Shown here in pieces: positions 32,694-45,758 of a stretch of DNA of 64,000 nucleotides. The notes beneath the pieces are model-generated. The model did not search any database. It was given only the letters and a program-made list of their open reading frames with translations, and was not told where the DNA came from. The DNA is from Neostapfia colusana (lineage: Eukaryota > Streptophyta > Magnoliopsida > Poales > Poaceae): contig JASWHV010000002.1 of NCBI GenBank assembly GCA_030760725.1, positions 64,907,900-64,971,899 on the forward strand, in the 5' to 3' direction. Position 1 is the first letter of the stretch. Every line of letters starts with the position of its first letter. Made by a program: the position numbers and the translations under genes.

Positions 32694-33525
32694 GCAAGCT
32701 CCGGTTTGCATTAACCGTTTTACAAATTTTATTGTTTTGAGAACTTACTTGAGTATTATGATTCTTTGCATCAGAGTCTTGTTTGGAAACCCAATTGCAT
32801 AGCCAAGAAAACCATGGGTTGGGTTTAGGATTGCAAACCCCGTTAGCTACTGCAATGCTAAGATAGTGTAGGATTCGGTACAAGTCGAGTAGTTGGAACT
32901 ACTCATGAGCATAGGCTAGAGGCACTCGACTCAGGTAGAGATAGCACATGAAACACTTGGCAAGAAAATGAGACCAAGCGGAGGGTAAGGGCAGCAGGAC
33001 TTTGGGCACTGTGTGCTGTAGCTCCGCTTGTGTCGATTGAGGACCAAGCCGTGTGCGGGCCTGTTGAACAAGCTCAAACAGTACCGAATACCTACCGGCT
33101 ATATGGGAACCGGGAAACTGATGTGGCATAGCTGGTCGTTCAGAGGGTAGGTTGAGAGCTCGAGGTGTAAATCGGCTGGCGGCACTGAGATGCGCGTGCA
33201 GAGACCTCTTGCTCGGGACGATTGGACCAGTTCAACATTTGGCTAACGGGTGAAAGGTAGTCGCGTACGGTGTCCGTGATGGTTGTTGTAGGCAACATCG
33301 AGTACGGGCGTACGTGACGGGTTGTTCGGGTAACCCTGCAGGTGTAAATCGATTATAATCGCCGTCCCTCGCGGTCAGTGAGTACCACTTGTTCACTGTA
33401 CCGTGACGTAGAAAGAACAGGCTAGTTACATGTTGAAATGCTGCTGATTGAAAGATGGACTTTGCTTGTTAATGGTCTGTTGTAGTTTAGAGCTAACTAA
33501 AGTTCTTTTCAACTTTGGGCAAAGT

Positions 33526-33570
33526 ACATGAGAGAAATGCGTTTCTTGTTTGATTGCGGCTCTCTCATGT
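33526..33570 (+). other. Stem-loop I in B 3' LTR
   Basis: ACATGAGAGA (33526-33535) / TCTCTCATGT (33561-33570). Confidence 0.7.
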
Positions 33571-33760
33571 GACTTAGCGTAAGGTTCTCCACAACCTGCT
33601 GCTAAAACTTGAAAGTAAGGTTCTACTAATTAAGCAAGTCCTTGCAAATAATTTTTACCTCATGTACCCATCACCCCTCATGTAGAAGTTCCATGTTAGG
33701 TGAGACGGGTCAGACTTGCTGAGCCTTCGTGCTCACTGCTTGTGTTTGAAGCTTTTGCAG

Positions 33761-33849
33761 GGTTCTATGAGGAAGGGACTCCCGAAGAGGAGACGGAACC
33801 CCAGGGGGGGAACCCCGTCGAGTGGGAGTCGTGCACGCCGCAGAGTTAG
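33761..33849 (+). other. Exon-like block beta in B 3' LTR
   Basis: Follows GAAGCTTTTGCAG; open to TAG at 33847-33849. One Glu codon is changed to Gly (GAG to GGG). Confidence 0.4.
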
Positions 33850-34078
33850 TGTGCGTGTGTGCTAGCAAGGACACGTTCAAGGGCTGAACGTGGACTTGAT
33901 GCGTAGCCTACGCCCGTGAGTGTAGACTGGAACTATTTTGATGTAAACATGTTCATAAACTTGTTTATGTAATAAAATTTCGCTTCCGTTTTGTACCTTT
34001 GACGTGTGTTATCCGGTGCTGTGCAACGCAGCACCCCTCAGCGTGATCGTGGCTCGACAAGACCGTGGGGTCGTGTCA

Positions 34079-34083
34079 TCACT
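34079..34083. repeat. Target-site duplication of B, right copy (TCACT)
   Basis: Matches 19489-19493 exactly. Confidence 0.93.
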
Positions 34084-37037
34084 CCTTATTTCTTGACAGT
34101 CCAGAAATAAAACTTCCAAGTGTCTATCAGTCCACAACCGTCAGATTGGAAGATATTCCAGTGGTCCGAGAGTTCCCTGACGTATTCCCGGACGATTTGC
34201 CGGGGATGACGCCCGATAGAGAGGTGGAGTTCAAGATTGAACTTGAACCGGGAACCATGCCAATATCCTGAAGGCCGTACAAGATGGCGCCCAAGGAGTT
34301 GGCTGAACTGAAGACTCAGCTCACGGACCTCCTGGAGAAGGGTTTTATTAGGCCGAGCTCCTCGCCATGGGGCTGTACGGCATTATTTGTAAAGAAGAAG
34401 GATGAGACGTTGCGGCTTTGCGTGGACTATCGTCCATTAAATGCCGTAACCATAGAGAACAAGTACCCGTTGCCACGGATCGACATGTTGTTAGATCAGT
34501 TGGTCGAAGCAAAAATCTTTTCCAAGATGGACTTAAGATCCGGGTTCCATCAGATTAAGATACAGGCTGAGGATATTCCGAAGACGGCTTTCTCGACGAG
34601 GTACGGACTTTATGAGTACCTGGTCATGTCCTTCCGCCTCACCAACGCTCCGGCTCACTTCATGTATTTAATGAACTCGGTGTTCATGCCGGAGCTGGAC
34701 AAGTTTGTCGTGGTCTTCATCGACGACATACTGGTATATTCCAAGTCGGAGGAAGATCACCAGGAGCATCTGCGTATAGTATTGCAACGGCTGCGGGATC
34801 ACAAGCTATACGAGAAATTCAGCAAATGCGAATTCTGGATATCGCAAGTGCCTTTCCCCGGGCATATCATCTCAGCGGAGGGTATCGCTGTAGACCCGAG
34901 CAAGATCACTCAAGTGTTGAATTGGAAATCCCCGAGAACTGTTCACGAGGTACGGAGTTTCCTCGGACTCGCGGGGTATTATCGGAGGTTTATTCCGAAC
35001 TTCTCGAAGATTGCCAAGCCTATGACGGAGCTGCTAAAGAAGGCTACCAAGTACGTTTGGAGTCCAACCTGTGAAGCAGCGTTCAAGGCATTAGTGAAGC
35101 ACCTGACATCAGCACCGGTTTTGGCGCAGCCAGACACAACAAAACCGTTCGATGTGTACTGTGATGCATCCGGCATTGGGCTCGGATGTGTGCTGATGCA
35201 AGACCGAAGAGTGGTCACGTATGGATCACGGCAGCTTAGGAACCACGAGCAAAATTATCCAACTCACGACTAGGAGCTCGCTGCCGTGGTACTTGCACTT
35301 AAAATGTGGAGACACTACCTACTCGGTAATCTCGTACATTTATATACTGACCACAAAAGCTTCAAGTACATATTCACTCAGAAAGAGCTGAACATGAGGC
35401 AGCGAAGATGGTTAGAATTGATAAAGGATTACAAAATAGAGATCCATTATCATCCGGGCAAGGCCAACATAGTGGCAGATGCGCTGAGCCGCAAGTCACA
35501 CATCAACAATCTTACCATCGTACCGTTGGAAGAGAGCGAACCACCACTGCATGTGATTCCATATGGAGCTCTCTACAACCTAGCTTTGATCCCCACCATC
35601 CGTGAAGAGATAGCGGCAGCTCAGAAACATGACAAGGGTTTGTCGCATTTGCGGAGACGTGTAGACAGTGGGGAGCTGAAATGTTTCCGGAAGGACGGAG
35701 ACGGCGTCCTATGGTTCAAGGATCGGATCGTCGTACCCCGTAACCCGGAGCTACGGAAGAAAATTTTTGATGAGGCTCACTTATCAAAATTTTCTATTCA
35801 CCCCGGCAGCAACAAAATGTATCAAAAACTCAGAAGCAAGTTTTGGTGGACACGGATGAAGCGGGAGATCGCAAAGTACGTGTCCGAGTGTGATACATGT
35901 CGAAGGGTGAAGGCGGATCATATGCGGAAATCGGGACTGCTACAACCACTGGGTGTTCCTACCTGGAAATGAGAGGACGTGAGCATGGACTTCATCGTCG
36001 GTTTACCCACCACCTTGCAGAAACATGATTCTGTGTGGGTGATCGTCGATCGGCTCATCAAAGTTGCCCATTTCATCCCGGTCAACACCAACTACAACGC
36101 CAAGAAGTACGCTGAACTGTACATCTCACGGATCCTATGCTTGTACGGCGTACCCGTTACCATCATATCGGATCGGGGCACTTTATTTGTGTCCCGTTTT
36201 TGGGAGCAGCTACAAGCTGCCTTGGGGACAAAGCTGATCTGTAGTTCAGCGTACCACCCGCAGACGGATGGGCAAACCGAGCGGGTAAATCAGATCTTAG
36301 AAGACATGCTACGAGCTTGCGCTATCAACCATGGCAAGAATTGGGATGATCACTTGCTGTTAGCCGAGTTCTCATACAACAATGGGTACCAAGCCATCAT
36401 AAAGATGGCGCCCTACGAGGCGCTATATGGGCGGAAATGCCGCACACCACTGAATTGGTGTGAGTCTGGTGAAAGGGTCACCTTCGGGATTGACCTTGTC
36501 AACAACGCGGAAGAAAAGGTTCGGCTGATTCAAGCGAACCTAAAAGTCGCCCAATCCCGGCAGAAACAGTATGCGGACCAGAGAAGACGCCCATTACAAT
36601 TCGAAGTGGGGGATCACGTATATCTACGTGTGTCTCAAATGAAAGGCGTAAACAGATTCAGGGTGAGAGGAAAGTTGGCACCCTGATTCGTCGGTCCATT
36701 TCAGATTTCCGAAAGATGTGGATCGGTAGCATACCGGCTGAAATTACCAGAAGCACTTTCCGGTGTGCACGACGTATTTCACATTTCCCAGCTGAGGAAG
36801 TGTCTTAAGCTATCTACTACCGTTCAGCTGGAGGACATTGAAGAACTGCAACCGGATCTCACCTATCGGGATGAACCGGTTCAGATCATTGACGAAAAGG
36901 CCCGAACCACACACAACCGCACGTTGTGGTTCTACAAAGTTCTATGGAGTAATCACTCCGTGGACGAAGCGACATGGGAGAGCGAAGGATTTCTTCGCGC
37001 TAACTACCCCGACTTTTTCACGTCGCATATCCAGTAA
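34084..37037 (+). pseudogene. gag-pol: RT, RNase H, integrase and chromodomain part of A gag-pol
   Basis: Resumes the frame lost at 19493 (LFLDSPEIKLPS onward). RT FIDDILVYS, RNase H CDASGIG and YTDHKS, integrase zinc finger, SDRG and GQTERVN motifs, and the FYKVLWSNHS chromodomain-like end are present. Nonsense codons: TGA 34269-34271, TAG 35271-35273, TGA 35970-35972 and TGA 36684-36686. Natural stop at 37035-37037. No frameshift seen, so decay is by point mutation. Confidence 0.92.
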
Positions 37038-37093
37038 TTTTCCACCGTCCTCTCTCTCATTTTCACCTTATAATCTCGGGATGAGATTCTTTT

Positions 37094-37106
37094 AAGGGGG
37101 GAGGAA
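37094..37106 (+). other. Polypurine tract of A
   Basis: AAGGGGGGAGGAA abutting the 3' LTR start at 37107. Confidence 0.85.
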
Positions 37107-39667
37107 TGTAAGGGCCTCAGTTTTTGACACATGTTTGAAGTGTCATCACCACACACACACCTCATTTGAAGCAAGTTGATAAACACATTTGAAGAGCAAG
37201 TAACCACCATCAACATGCTCATTTGAGAACAAACTCACATATTGCAAAAGTGGTATTTCCCACATGTGATATACAGGGGCTGGGCATATGAAAACTCCTA
37301 CACATTGCTAGGAATGTCCATGCCAAGTTTCACCCAAATTCTAAACCTTTTGAAGTACTTTTGGGGTATAGCTAGGAGGAGGGCAGTTTGAACTCAAATG
37401 CAAATTCAAACTGTTTTGATCCCATAAATTCAAAAGTGGGAGACATATTCTTGCTCAGCACATTTTTGTGAGGTCACATACCAATTTTCACTCCATTTGG
37501 AATTGAGCTTGACATGAGTTAAATGTAGCAAATTCAAACCTTATTTGAATTTCAAACTACATGTGTGCTGAAATTTAGTCAAACCCAAACCAAGTTGAAT
37601 TCTACCCCATTCAAATGGCTCAGGGGCAGATAATTCAAATACTTGAGGTTAGTTTGGTAACCACTGTTTAGAGCAGTAGAGCAAAGTTAATTTCAGAGGT
37701 TAAAACCCCCGGTGGGACCCACATGTCAGCCACCGAGGCAAAAGAAACCGACTGAGAGCTCAGCTCGGGTACTCGCGCACGCTGCAGCGACCGCCACGGC
37801 GAAGAAACGGCGAGGACATCAGCTGCTTGCCGCCCTCGGCCGGTGAACCGCCTCGCAGGGTCCTTATCTACGCGCCCGAGCGATCGCAGGGGGTCTTCAC
37901 CGTTGCCTCGACGCGTTTCCACCCAGAAAGCCGAAGCTCCTCACCGCTTGGTTGAATTTCTGGTTCCTCATCGCCCGGTCGATCCAGTGATCCTCCCGGC
38001 GATCGGAGACCAGCACCAGGTGCGCCCAGCCATCTTCGACACCCTCGCGTCGGTTCCAGGCTCGGAGCAGTCCTCCCAGAGCTCCACCGAGGCGATCTTC
38101 CCTCTGCCTGTTCAGCTCGAGCCGCCACTGCGGGAACCATCCTTCCGGCCACCACAGCCCACCGATCACCGAGCTGTGAACAGCAAAGAGGTTCACCTTT
38201 AGTCTCTCTTTCATTCCCGCAAGCTCCGGCGGCGTGACAAACACTGCATAGGCCGGAATTTCATGTTTTCGTGACGATATGCAAAAGAGGAGACGGCATG
38301 GATCAGAGAAATTCGTGAGCCACACTGCATCACTCAACCTCTCATGGAGAGGATCACTTCTAGTTGCCAGTACGAGCCCATAGGAGCAGGAACCATGAAG
38401 AACCATGGAGGGAAGCCACTGTTCTTCAAGTTTTAGTAGAAATCCCAATTTCCGCCCTAGGTCGCACGGTGAGAGCCCAACACAGCCCTTCCCGAGCTCC
38501 GTGGAGCTAATGTCGAACTTTCCTATGGTCCACTGATGCTCGACGACCCTTAGCTCGATCGGGTGAGGTGCTAGGGAGGGCGGGCAACACGGCCGAAGTT
38601 CTCCCGAGGCTGTGGCTCGTCGCCGACCATGTGCCGGCCATTTTCTTGGCGAGCTGAGCCCAGAATCCTGTTTCCCGAGTGAAAGTAGGCAGGGGCGGCA
38701 AGAATCGTGAAGTTTGGAGCTCCACAGAGGCTGCCGGCGAGCTCTCCGGTGAGGTACCCCGGCGGCAGAGCGAGGGCGGCGAGAGGTATACGAAGGGGGG
38801 TGGACCCCAGCTGTCAGCGGCAGACATTTTAAATCAGGATCGGGATGCGGCAGGGATCAGATGTGCTGGCGCGCAAAAACCCTGTAGGCCTCAGTGTGCT
38901 GACGCCTCCTCGCCCAACACGAATCCCCGCGGGCCCCGGGAGATTTAAACTTTTCCCCGATTTTCAGATTTCATTGAAACTTCAAATCCTCATAACTTGG
39001 GCTAGGAAACTCCAAATCGAGTGAACCAAATTTTGTTGGATTCAGCTCTCTGAGTACTTTCCAACAAATCAAGTTTCACTTCATGAAAATCCTTATTTCT
39101 CCAGAATTAATTCCTCAAAATTTAAAATGTTTGGAATTTTAACTGGAGAATCCCTTGGAGGAAAATTCCGAAATTTTTCTGGGTTGTTCACCAAAATATC
39201 CCTAAACTACCATAAAAATTTCAGATCCATTTGAGCTCATTTGATCCACCTTATGGTGTGATTAGTGAAACTGTTCCAGAGAAAATATAAAATGTTCAGA
39301 AATATTTTTAGAATTTTCCCTGAAATTGTTTAGCTCATATCTTTCGCTATAAACCTTCAAATTAAGTGAGACCAACTCCATTAGAACCCTCTGAAAATCT
39401 AGTTTTCAGAAATTCATAGTTTGTTTCATGAAAAATCATTGGAACACCCTAAAAGCCTTCAATTAAGGTCAAGTACATAATTAATTGTGGACGGCTCAAC
39501 TGAAATTTGCTGCAACAAAAACTTGACCAAGTCTCTGTTTACGTTGTAAGCAAGCCACAGTAAAAGTTTCACAGTCATTGGGTCCGTCTAGTGAGAGTTA
39601 TAGACTTCACAAGTTTAAATTCAATCAAATGCATTTAAATTAATACATATACTTGTATATCATGTAG

Positions 39668-39748
39668 TCGCTAAGGTCGAGGAGGAACCCGAAGTCCTAG
39701 ACTTTGTTACTCCGGAGGAGCAGCTAGCCTACGACCAAGAGCAGCAAG
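39668..39748 (+). other. Exon-like block alpha in A 3' LTR
   Basis: 81 bases between CATGTAG and GCAAGC, open in phase; reads EEEPEVLDFVTPEEQLAYDQ. Confidence 0.4.
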
Positions 39749-40604
39749 GCAAGCTCCGGTTTGCATTAACCTTTTTACAAGTTTTTATTGTTTTGAGCAC
39801 ATACTTGAATACCTTATTCCTTGCATTAGAGTCTTGTTTGGAAACCCAATTGCATAGCCAAGAAAACCATGGGTTGGGTTTAGGATTGCAAAACCCTGTT
39901 AGCTACTGCAAAGCTAAGTTAGGGTAGGATTCGGTACAAGTCGAGTAGTTGGAACTACTCGCGAGCATAGGCTAGAGGCACTCGACTCGGGTATAGATAG
40001 CACATGATACACATGGCAAGAAAAATGAGACCGAGCAGAGAGTAAGGGCAGCAGGACTTTGGCGCCTGTGTTCTATAGCTCCGCTTGTGTCGATTGAGGA
40101 CCGAGCCGTGTGTGGGCCTGTTGAACAAGCTTGAATAGTACTGAAGACCTACCGGATATATGGGAACCGGGAAACTGATGTAACTCGGGTAGCTGGGTAT
40201 TGAGGCATTGCCCGTCGTTCAGAGGGTAGGTTGAGAGCCTGAGGTGTAAATCGGCTGGCAGCACTGAGATGCGCGTGCAGAGACCTCTTGCTCGGGACGA
40301 TGGGACCGGTTCAATATTTGGCTGACGGGTGAAAGGTGGTTGCGTACGGCGTCCGTGATGGTTGCTGTAGGAAACATCGAGTACGGGCGTACGTGACGGG
40401 TTATTCGGGTAACCCTGCAGGTGTAAATCGATTATAATCGCCGTACCTCGCGGTCAGTGAGTACCACATGTTCACTGTACCGTGACGTAGAAAGAACAGG
40501 CTAGATACATGTTAAAATGTTGCTGATTGAAAGATGGACTTTGATTGTTAATGATTTGTTGTAGTGTAGAGCTAATTAAAGTTTCTTTCAACTTTGGGCA
40601 AAGT

Positions 40605-40649
40605 ACATGAGAGAAATGCGTTTCTTGTTTGATTGCGGCTCCCTCATGT
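40605..40649 (+). other. Stem-loop I in A 3' LTR
   Basis: ACATGAGAGA / TCCCTCATGT; one mismatch relative to the perfect stem in other copies. Confidence 0.65.
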
Positions 40650-40838
40650 GCCTTGGCGTAAGGTTCTCCACAACCTGCTGCTAAACCTTGAAAGTAAGGT
40701 TCCACTAATTAGGCGAGTCCTTGCAACTGGTTTTTATCTCATTACCCATCACCCCTCATGTAGAAGTTCCATGTTTAGGAGAGACGGGTCAGTCTTGCTG
40801 AGCCTTCGTGCTCATTGCTTGTGTTTGAAGCTTTGCAG

Positions 40839-40927
40839 GGTTCTATGAGGAAGGGACTCCCGAGGAGGAGACGGAACCCCAGGAGGGGAACCTCGTCAAG
40901 TGGGAGTCATGCACGCCGCCGTGTTAG
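40839..40927 (+). other. Exon-like block beta in A 3' LTR
   Basis: Follows GAAGCTTTGCAG; open to TAG at 40925-40927; WESCTP retained. Confidence 0.4.
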
Positions 40928-41157
40928 TGTTCGTGTGTGCTAGCAAGGACACGTTCACGGGCTGAACGTGAACTTGATGCGTAGTCTACGCCCGTGAGTG
41001 TAGACTAGATCTATTTTGATGTAAAAATGTTCATAAACCACTTTATGTAATAAAAGTTTTGCTTCCGCTTTGTACCTTTGATGTGTGTTATCCGGTGCTG
41101 TGCAACGCAGCACCCCTCAGCGTGATCCTGGCTCGACAAGACCATGGGGTCGTGTTA

Positions 41158-41230
41158 CCCATTTCTTGGATTTAAACTCAACTTTATTCATCACTAAAGT
41201 TTTCCATTTAAAAGTTTTGGGACTTTTACA
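41158..41230 (-). repeat. 3' LTR of C, first 73 bases, cut by A
   Basis: Same as 51430-51502 with a few differences, ending TTTTACA before the PPT. The break falls at CCCAT, the expected duplication from A's insertion. Confidence 0.88.
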
Positions 41231-41248
41231 TTCCTCCCCCCTTAAAAG
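41231..41248 (-). other. Polypurine tract of C
   Basis: Identical on the minus strand to that of D (CTTTTAAGGGGGGAGGAA). Confidence 0.83.
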
Positions 41249-41294
41249 AATCTCGTCCCGAGATTCACAATTAAGAATAACGTGGGGAGGACAA

Positions 41295-44200
41295 CTAACG
41301 CACATAAGCCTCTAATAACTCCGGATGATTGCGTTGTAAATATTTCTCGCTTTCCCATGTAGCTTTGTCGGACGTGTGATTTTTCCATAGTACCTTGAAA
41401 AATCGCAGCGTCCGGTTTCTGGTCTCGCGAGTCTTCTCATCAATTATCCGGGTTGGACGCTCAACATAAGTAAGGTCCGGCTTCAAATCTGCTATGCCTT
41501 CCGTGAGAATCTCCTTCGGAACTTTCAAACATTTCCGCAACTGAGATATGTGGAAGACGTTATGAACTCCGGCTAAGGCTGCCGGTAACTCCAAATGGTA
41601 TGCCACGGTTCCACATCTTTCAATGATGATGAAGGGACCGATAGAACGTGGAGCTAATTTTCGTTTCACCCCGAATCGGTTAATGCCCTTAATAGGAGAT
41701 ACACGGAGGTATACGTGGTCCCCAACATGGAAATCCAGAGGAAGATGTCTCCTATCCGCATAGCTCTTTTGCCTGGACTAGCGGCTTTAAGATTTCCTTG
41801 AATAAGCCTTACCCGCTCTTCAGCTTCATTTACGATATCAATCCCGTAAATCACTCTCTCGCCAGATTCACACCAGTTCAAGGGTGTGCGGCACTTCCAG
41901 CCGTAGAGAGCTTCATATGGTGCCATTTTGATGCTCGCTTGATACCCATTGTTATAAGCGAATTCCGCCAATGGTAGATGATCGTCCCATCCCTTACCGT
42001 GGTGAATGGCACATGCTCGAAGCATATCTTTGAGAACTTGATTCACCATATCTGTTTGCCCATTGGTTTGAGGATGATATGCAGAGCTTCTAATCAATTT
42101 GGTCCCCGGTGAGGCATGTAGCTGCTCCCAGAAGCGAGCAACGAATAACGCGCCTTGATCGGAGATGATCGTCCGGGGAACTCCATGGAGGCATAGTATT
42201 CTTTCAATATATAGCTCCACATACTTCTTGGCATGGAATCCCGTATGTACCGGGATGAAATGCGCTGACTTGGTTAAACGATCCACGATTACCCAAACCA
42301 AGTCATGCTTATTAGCCGTGAGAGGTAGTCCAACAATGAAGTCCATACTAATATCCTCCCACTTCCATGCCGGAACACTTAGTGGTTGCAAGGTTCCCAC
42401 TTTCTTCATGTGGTCGACTTTAACTCACCGACACGTATCATATTCTGATACGTATTTAGAAACCTCTCTCTTCATCCGGGAACACCAAAATTTAGTCTTC
42501 AATTCTTGGTACATCTTGTTGCTGCCCAGATGAATAGAAAATTTGTATAAGTGAGCCTCATCCAAAATTTTCTTCCGTAGACTCATATCACGGGGTACGA
42601 CTATCCGGTCCTTGAACCATAGGGTATCTTCATCATCTAACTGGAAACATTTCGTCTCCCCGTTATTCAATCTCCTTTTGATATGAGCCATGCCCTTGTC
42701 TTGCTTTTGAGCTTTCATAACCTCCTATCTTATGGTGGGTATGAGATCTAGATTATGTAGAGCTCCATATGGAACCAAGTAGAGACTCGGTTCTTCCTCT
42801 TCTGTCGGCGTAATGGTCAGATTATGAACATGGGACTTCCGGCTTAGTGCATGGCAACCATATTTGCCTTGCCAGGATGATAATGAATTTCAATCTCATA
42901 GTCCTTGATCAGCTCTAACCATCGCCGTTGCCGCATATTAAGCTCTTTTTGAGTGAATATGTACTTAAAGCTTTTGTGGTCGGTGTAGAGATGAACCAGA
43001 TTTCCCAATAGGTAATGTCTCCACATCTTCAAAGCTAACACCACGGCAGCAAGCTCGACATCATGAGTTGGATAATGTTGTTCATGATTCCGTAATTGCC
43101 GTGATCCATATGCGACCACGCGTCCTCCTTGCATGAGTACACAACCAAGTCCGATGCCGGACGCATCACAATAAACATCAAAGGGCTTGGTTGTATCCGG
43201 TTGAGCTAAAACCGGGGTTGTTGTGAGGTGTTTCACCAATGCTTGAAAAGCTTCCTCACATGGCTTGCTCCAATCATATTTGATGCCCTTTTTCAGTAGT
43301 CCGTCATAGGTTTGGAGATTTTTGAGAAACCCGGGATGAACCTACGATAATATCCCGCCAAACCCAAGAAGCTAAGAACTTCATGGACTGATGTTGGGGA
43401 CTTCCATTTCAGCACTTGATCAATCTTGCTTGGATCAACAGCAATGCCTTCCGCTTAAATAATATGTCCAAGAAATGGCACTTGGTTGATCCAGAATTCA
43501 CATTTACTAAACTTTGCATAGAGCTTGTGATCTCTCAGTTGTTGGAGCAAAATATGCAAATGTTCAGCGTGTTCCTCTTCTGATTTGGAATAGACCAAGA
43601 TGTCGTCGATGAATACCACAAGGAACTGGTCTAGCTCCTGCATGAACACCGAGTTCATAAGATACATAAAGTGAGCTGGAGCATTGGTTTACCCAAACGA
43701 CATGACAAGATACTCATAGAGTCCATATCTTGTCGAGAATGCTGTTTTTGGGACATCTTCCGCTCGATTCTTGAGTTGATGATATCCCGACCTTAAGTCC
43801 ATCTTAGAGAAGACTTTAGCACCCACTAGCTGATTGAAGATAATATCAATTCTTGGTAGTGGATACTTGTTCTTTATTGTCACAGCATTTAAACGACGAT
43901 AATCGACGCATAGCCTCACTGTCTCATCCTTCTTCTTCACAAATAAAGCCGAGCAACCCCATGGTGATGAACTTGGACAAATGAACCCCTTGTCCATCAG
44001 ATCTTTGAGTTGCCCCTTCAGTTCTGCTAGTTCATTCGGAGCCACTTTGTACGGTCTCCGAGAGATCGGAGTAGTTCCCGGTATGAACTCTATTTTGAAT
44101 TCCACCTCGCGCTCAGGTGGTAAGCCTAGAAGATCTTCGGGAAACACGTCCGGATATTCACGGACTACCGGAATGTCTTCTAACTTGCAAGCATCGGCAT

Positions 44201-45758
44201 TACATACTTCCGGGTCTTTGGAAACCGCTTTGACGAGATACAATGTTTGACGCCCATGAAGTGGAGAGTCCAAGTGAACACTCCTGTTCTCGATGTCCAG
44301 AACAGCCTTATGGAAGGTCAACCATGATATTCCAAATATGGCATTGATTCCTTGGTCTTCGAGAATAATGAGGGTGGTAGGATAAATTTTTCCACCCATA
44401 CAAAGTGGTGCTCGAGAAATGACTTCATTAGTCGATATGTCCCCACCTGGCGAATGAATAAGGTAAGAACCTTTTGTCATAGTTGTGGAGATATGATCCC
44501 GGATCACCGTCGCCCTGCTAATGAAGTTATGTGTTGCACCAGAGTCGAATAAAATGACAACCGGCTTGTCATTTAAGGTGAACCTACCGGCAAGAACAAG
44601 TCCTCCCTTTGGCAGATCATCGACTGACACATAATTAACCGTTCCCACCATGGACATAGCTTTTCTTTGCTGTCCGAGATCACTCTTTTGAACTGGGCCT
44701 GCAGAGATAATGTTGGTGCTCGGTTCAGCTGCTTCATTGACGTTGAGTTCATGGTCAATATGAAGTGGGACACCACTCAGTTCAGCTGAGAAATCACCTT
44801 GTTCATCTTCAACCTCTTGAGGGAAAGAACATTCTGGTGCACCTTGTTGATACTGAGGTGCATGAGAAATAAGTTGCTGCTGCGGTGGAGGTTAATAAAA
44901 CCTCTGGGGAGTAGAAGAGTCATCAAACTCCCAGAATGATTGCACTTCTTGTGGAATCACTCGACCGGAAGGTGAACAGATTACCAACCGATACTTCTGA
45001 GGCAGATAATTGCATTCATCCTGTGAAGAGTCCCTCTCCCTCTTTTCTTTAAGGTAGAGATTGGAATAATATTCCTGAGTGATAGCACAGCTAACAAACT
45101 CATCAAAATTTTCTTGGCTAACTTGAGCCAACTCACATCGCAGCCTAGCAGTCAGCCCTCGGTAAAAATGATAACCCTTCAAGGATGGTGATTTTACATA
45201 ATCAGGGACATATTGAGCTTAGCGATTGAATTCCTTCGCATACTCAATAACACTCATTTCCCCTTGCTTTAGATTCCGGAATTCATCCAGACTTGTTTGC
45301 ATTGTGCCCACAGGGATGAAGCGAGCACGAAACGCATCCTGGAACTCCGCCCATGTGACACGATGCCCTTCTGATTGGACAGCAAGGTATTCTTCCCACC
45401 ATGCTCCAGAAAAGCCGTGAAGCTGCTGAGCGGCAAATAGAGACTTCTGGAATTCATCACATTGAATCAATCCAAACTTGGACTCAATGACACGTAAATA
45501 GTGGTTGGCTTCACAATGATCAGCCGCTTCGGAGAATACCGGCGGTTGTGCCGCCACGAAATCCAGATAAGTGCTCGGGGTTGGCATGTGATGTTGAGCT
45601 TCTCTATTTATGCCTTGCTGAACTAGAGTTTGGAGAGTTTCATTCATCTTCACCATAATTTCCACCAATCCGGTTGGTGGTGGCTCTTGTGATGAAGTCG
45701 AGTCATTCCCACCTCGACTTGAACCGCCAATCTCCATTTGAGAATGTGTGCGTACCAT
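41295..45758 (-). pseudogene. gag-pol: Gag-pol of C, multiply broken
   Basis: Starts MVRTHSQMEIGG two bases after a GCAG acceptor-like site. Gag core at about 45650-45220. Protease ILFDSGATHNFIS in the segment 44657-43689. RT (FIDD, SFLGLAGYYRRF), RNase H (CDASGIG, YTDHKS), integrase and a chromodomain-like end (FFKVLWKNHT) to 41295. Breaks: stops near 45220, 44893, 43690, 43456, 42725 and 42423; one-base deletions or frame changes near 43305, 42857 and 41775. I do not find the CCHC zinc knuckle between Gag and protease, where A, B and D have it. Cannot give a functional product. Confidence 0.88.

Larger units (their letters stand above)
19494..34078 (+). mobile_element. Retrotransposon B: Tekay-like element nested in A gag-pol, 14585 bp
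   Basis: Complete from LTR to LTR with a perfect 5-bp duplication TCACT on both sides. 5' LTR 19494-22672 (internal deletion), PBS, leader, ORF0, gag-pol with five nonsense codons but no frameshift seen, PPT, 3' LTR 30021-34078. The two LTRs differ at 2 of the first 60 bases by eye. Inserted in the same family's coding region. Confidence 0.96.
30021..34078 (+). repeat. 3' LTR of B, 4058 bp
   Basis: TGTAAGGGCC to GTGTCA. Holds the full set of LTR blocks: GC-rich promoter-like block (about 30690-31880), intron-like stretch, alpha, CGAGTAG hairpin, palindrome, stem-loop I, beta, AATAAA and terminal hairpin. Lacks about 22 bases near 33125 that the 5' copy keeps. Confidence 0.95.
11781..41157 (+). 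mobile_element. Retrotransposon A: Tekay-like element carrying nested B and interrupted by D
   Basis: Plus-strand order: rest of the 5' LTR (11781-15166), PBS, leader, ORF0 wreck, gag-pol (split by B), PPT and 3' LTR (37107-41157). The first 666 bases or so of its 5' LTR, equivalent to 37107-37772, lie left of D and outside the window. The right flank CCCAT matches the uninterrupted site in the LTR of C at 51430-51434, so A is inserted in the other LTR of C. A is dead: five nonsense codons in gag-pol, plus two and a frameshift in ORF0. Confidence 0.9.
37107..41157 (+). repeat. 3' LTR of A, 4051 bp
   Basis: Starts TGTAAGGGCC; ends GTGTTA where other copies end GTGTCA, a terminal C-to-T change. 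Complete, unlike the interrupted 5' copy. Confidence 0.93.
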
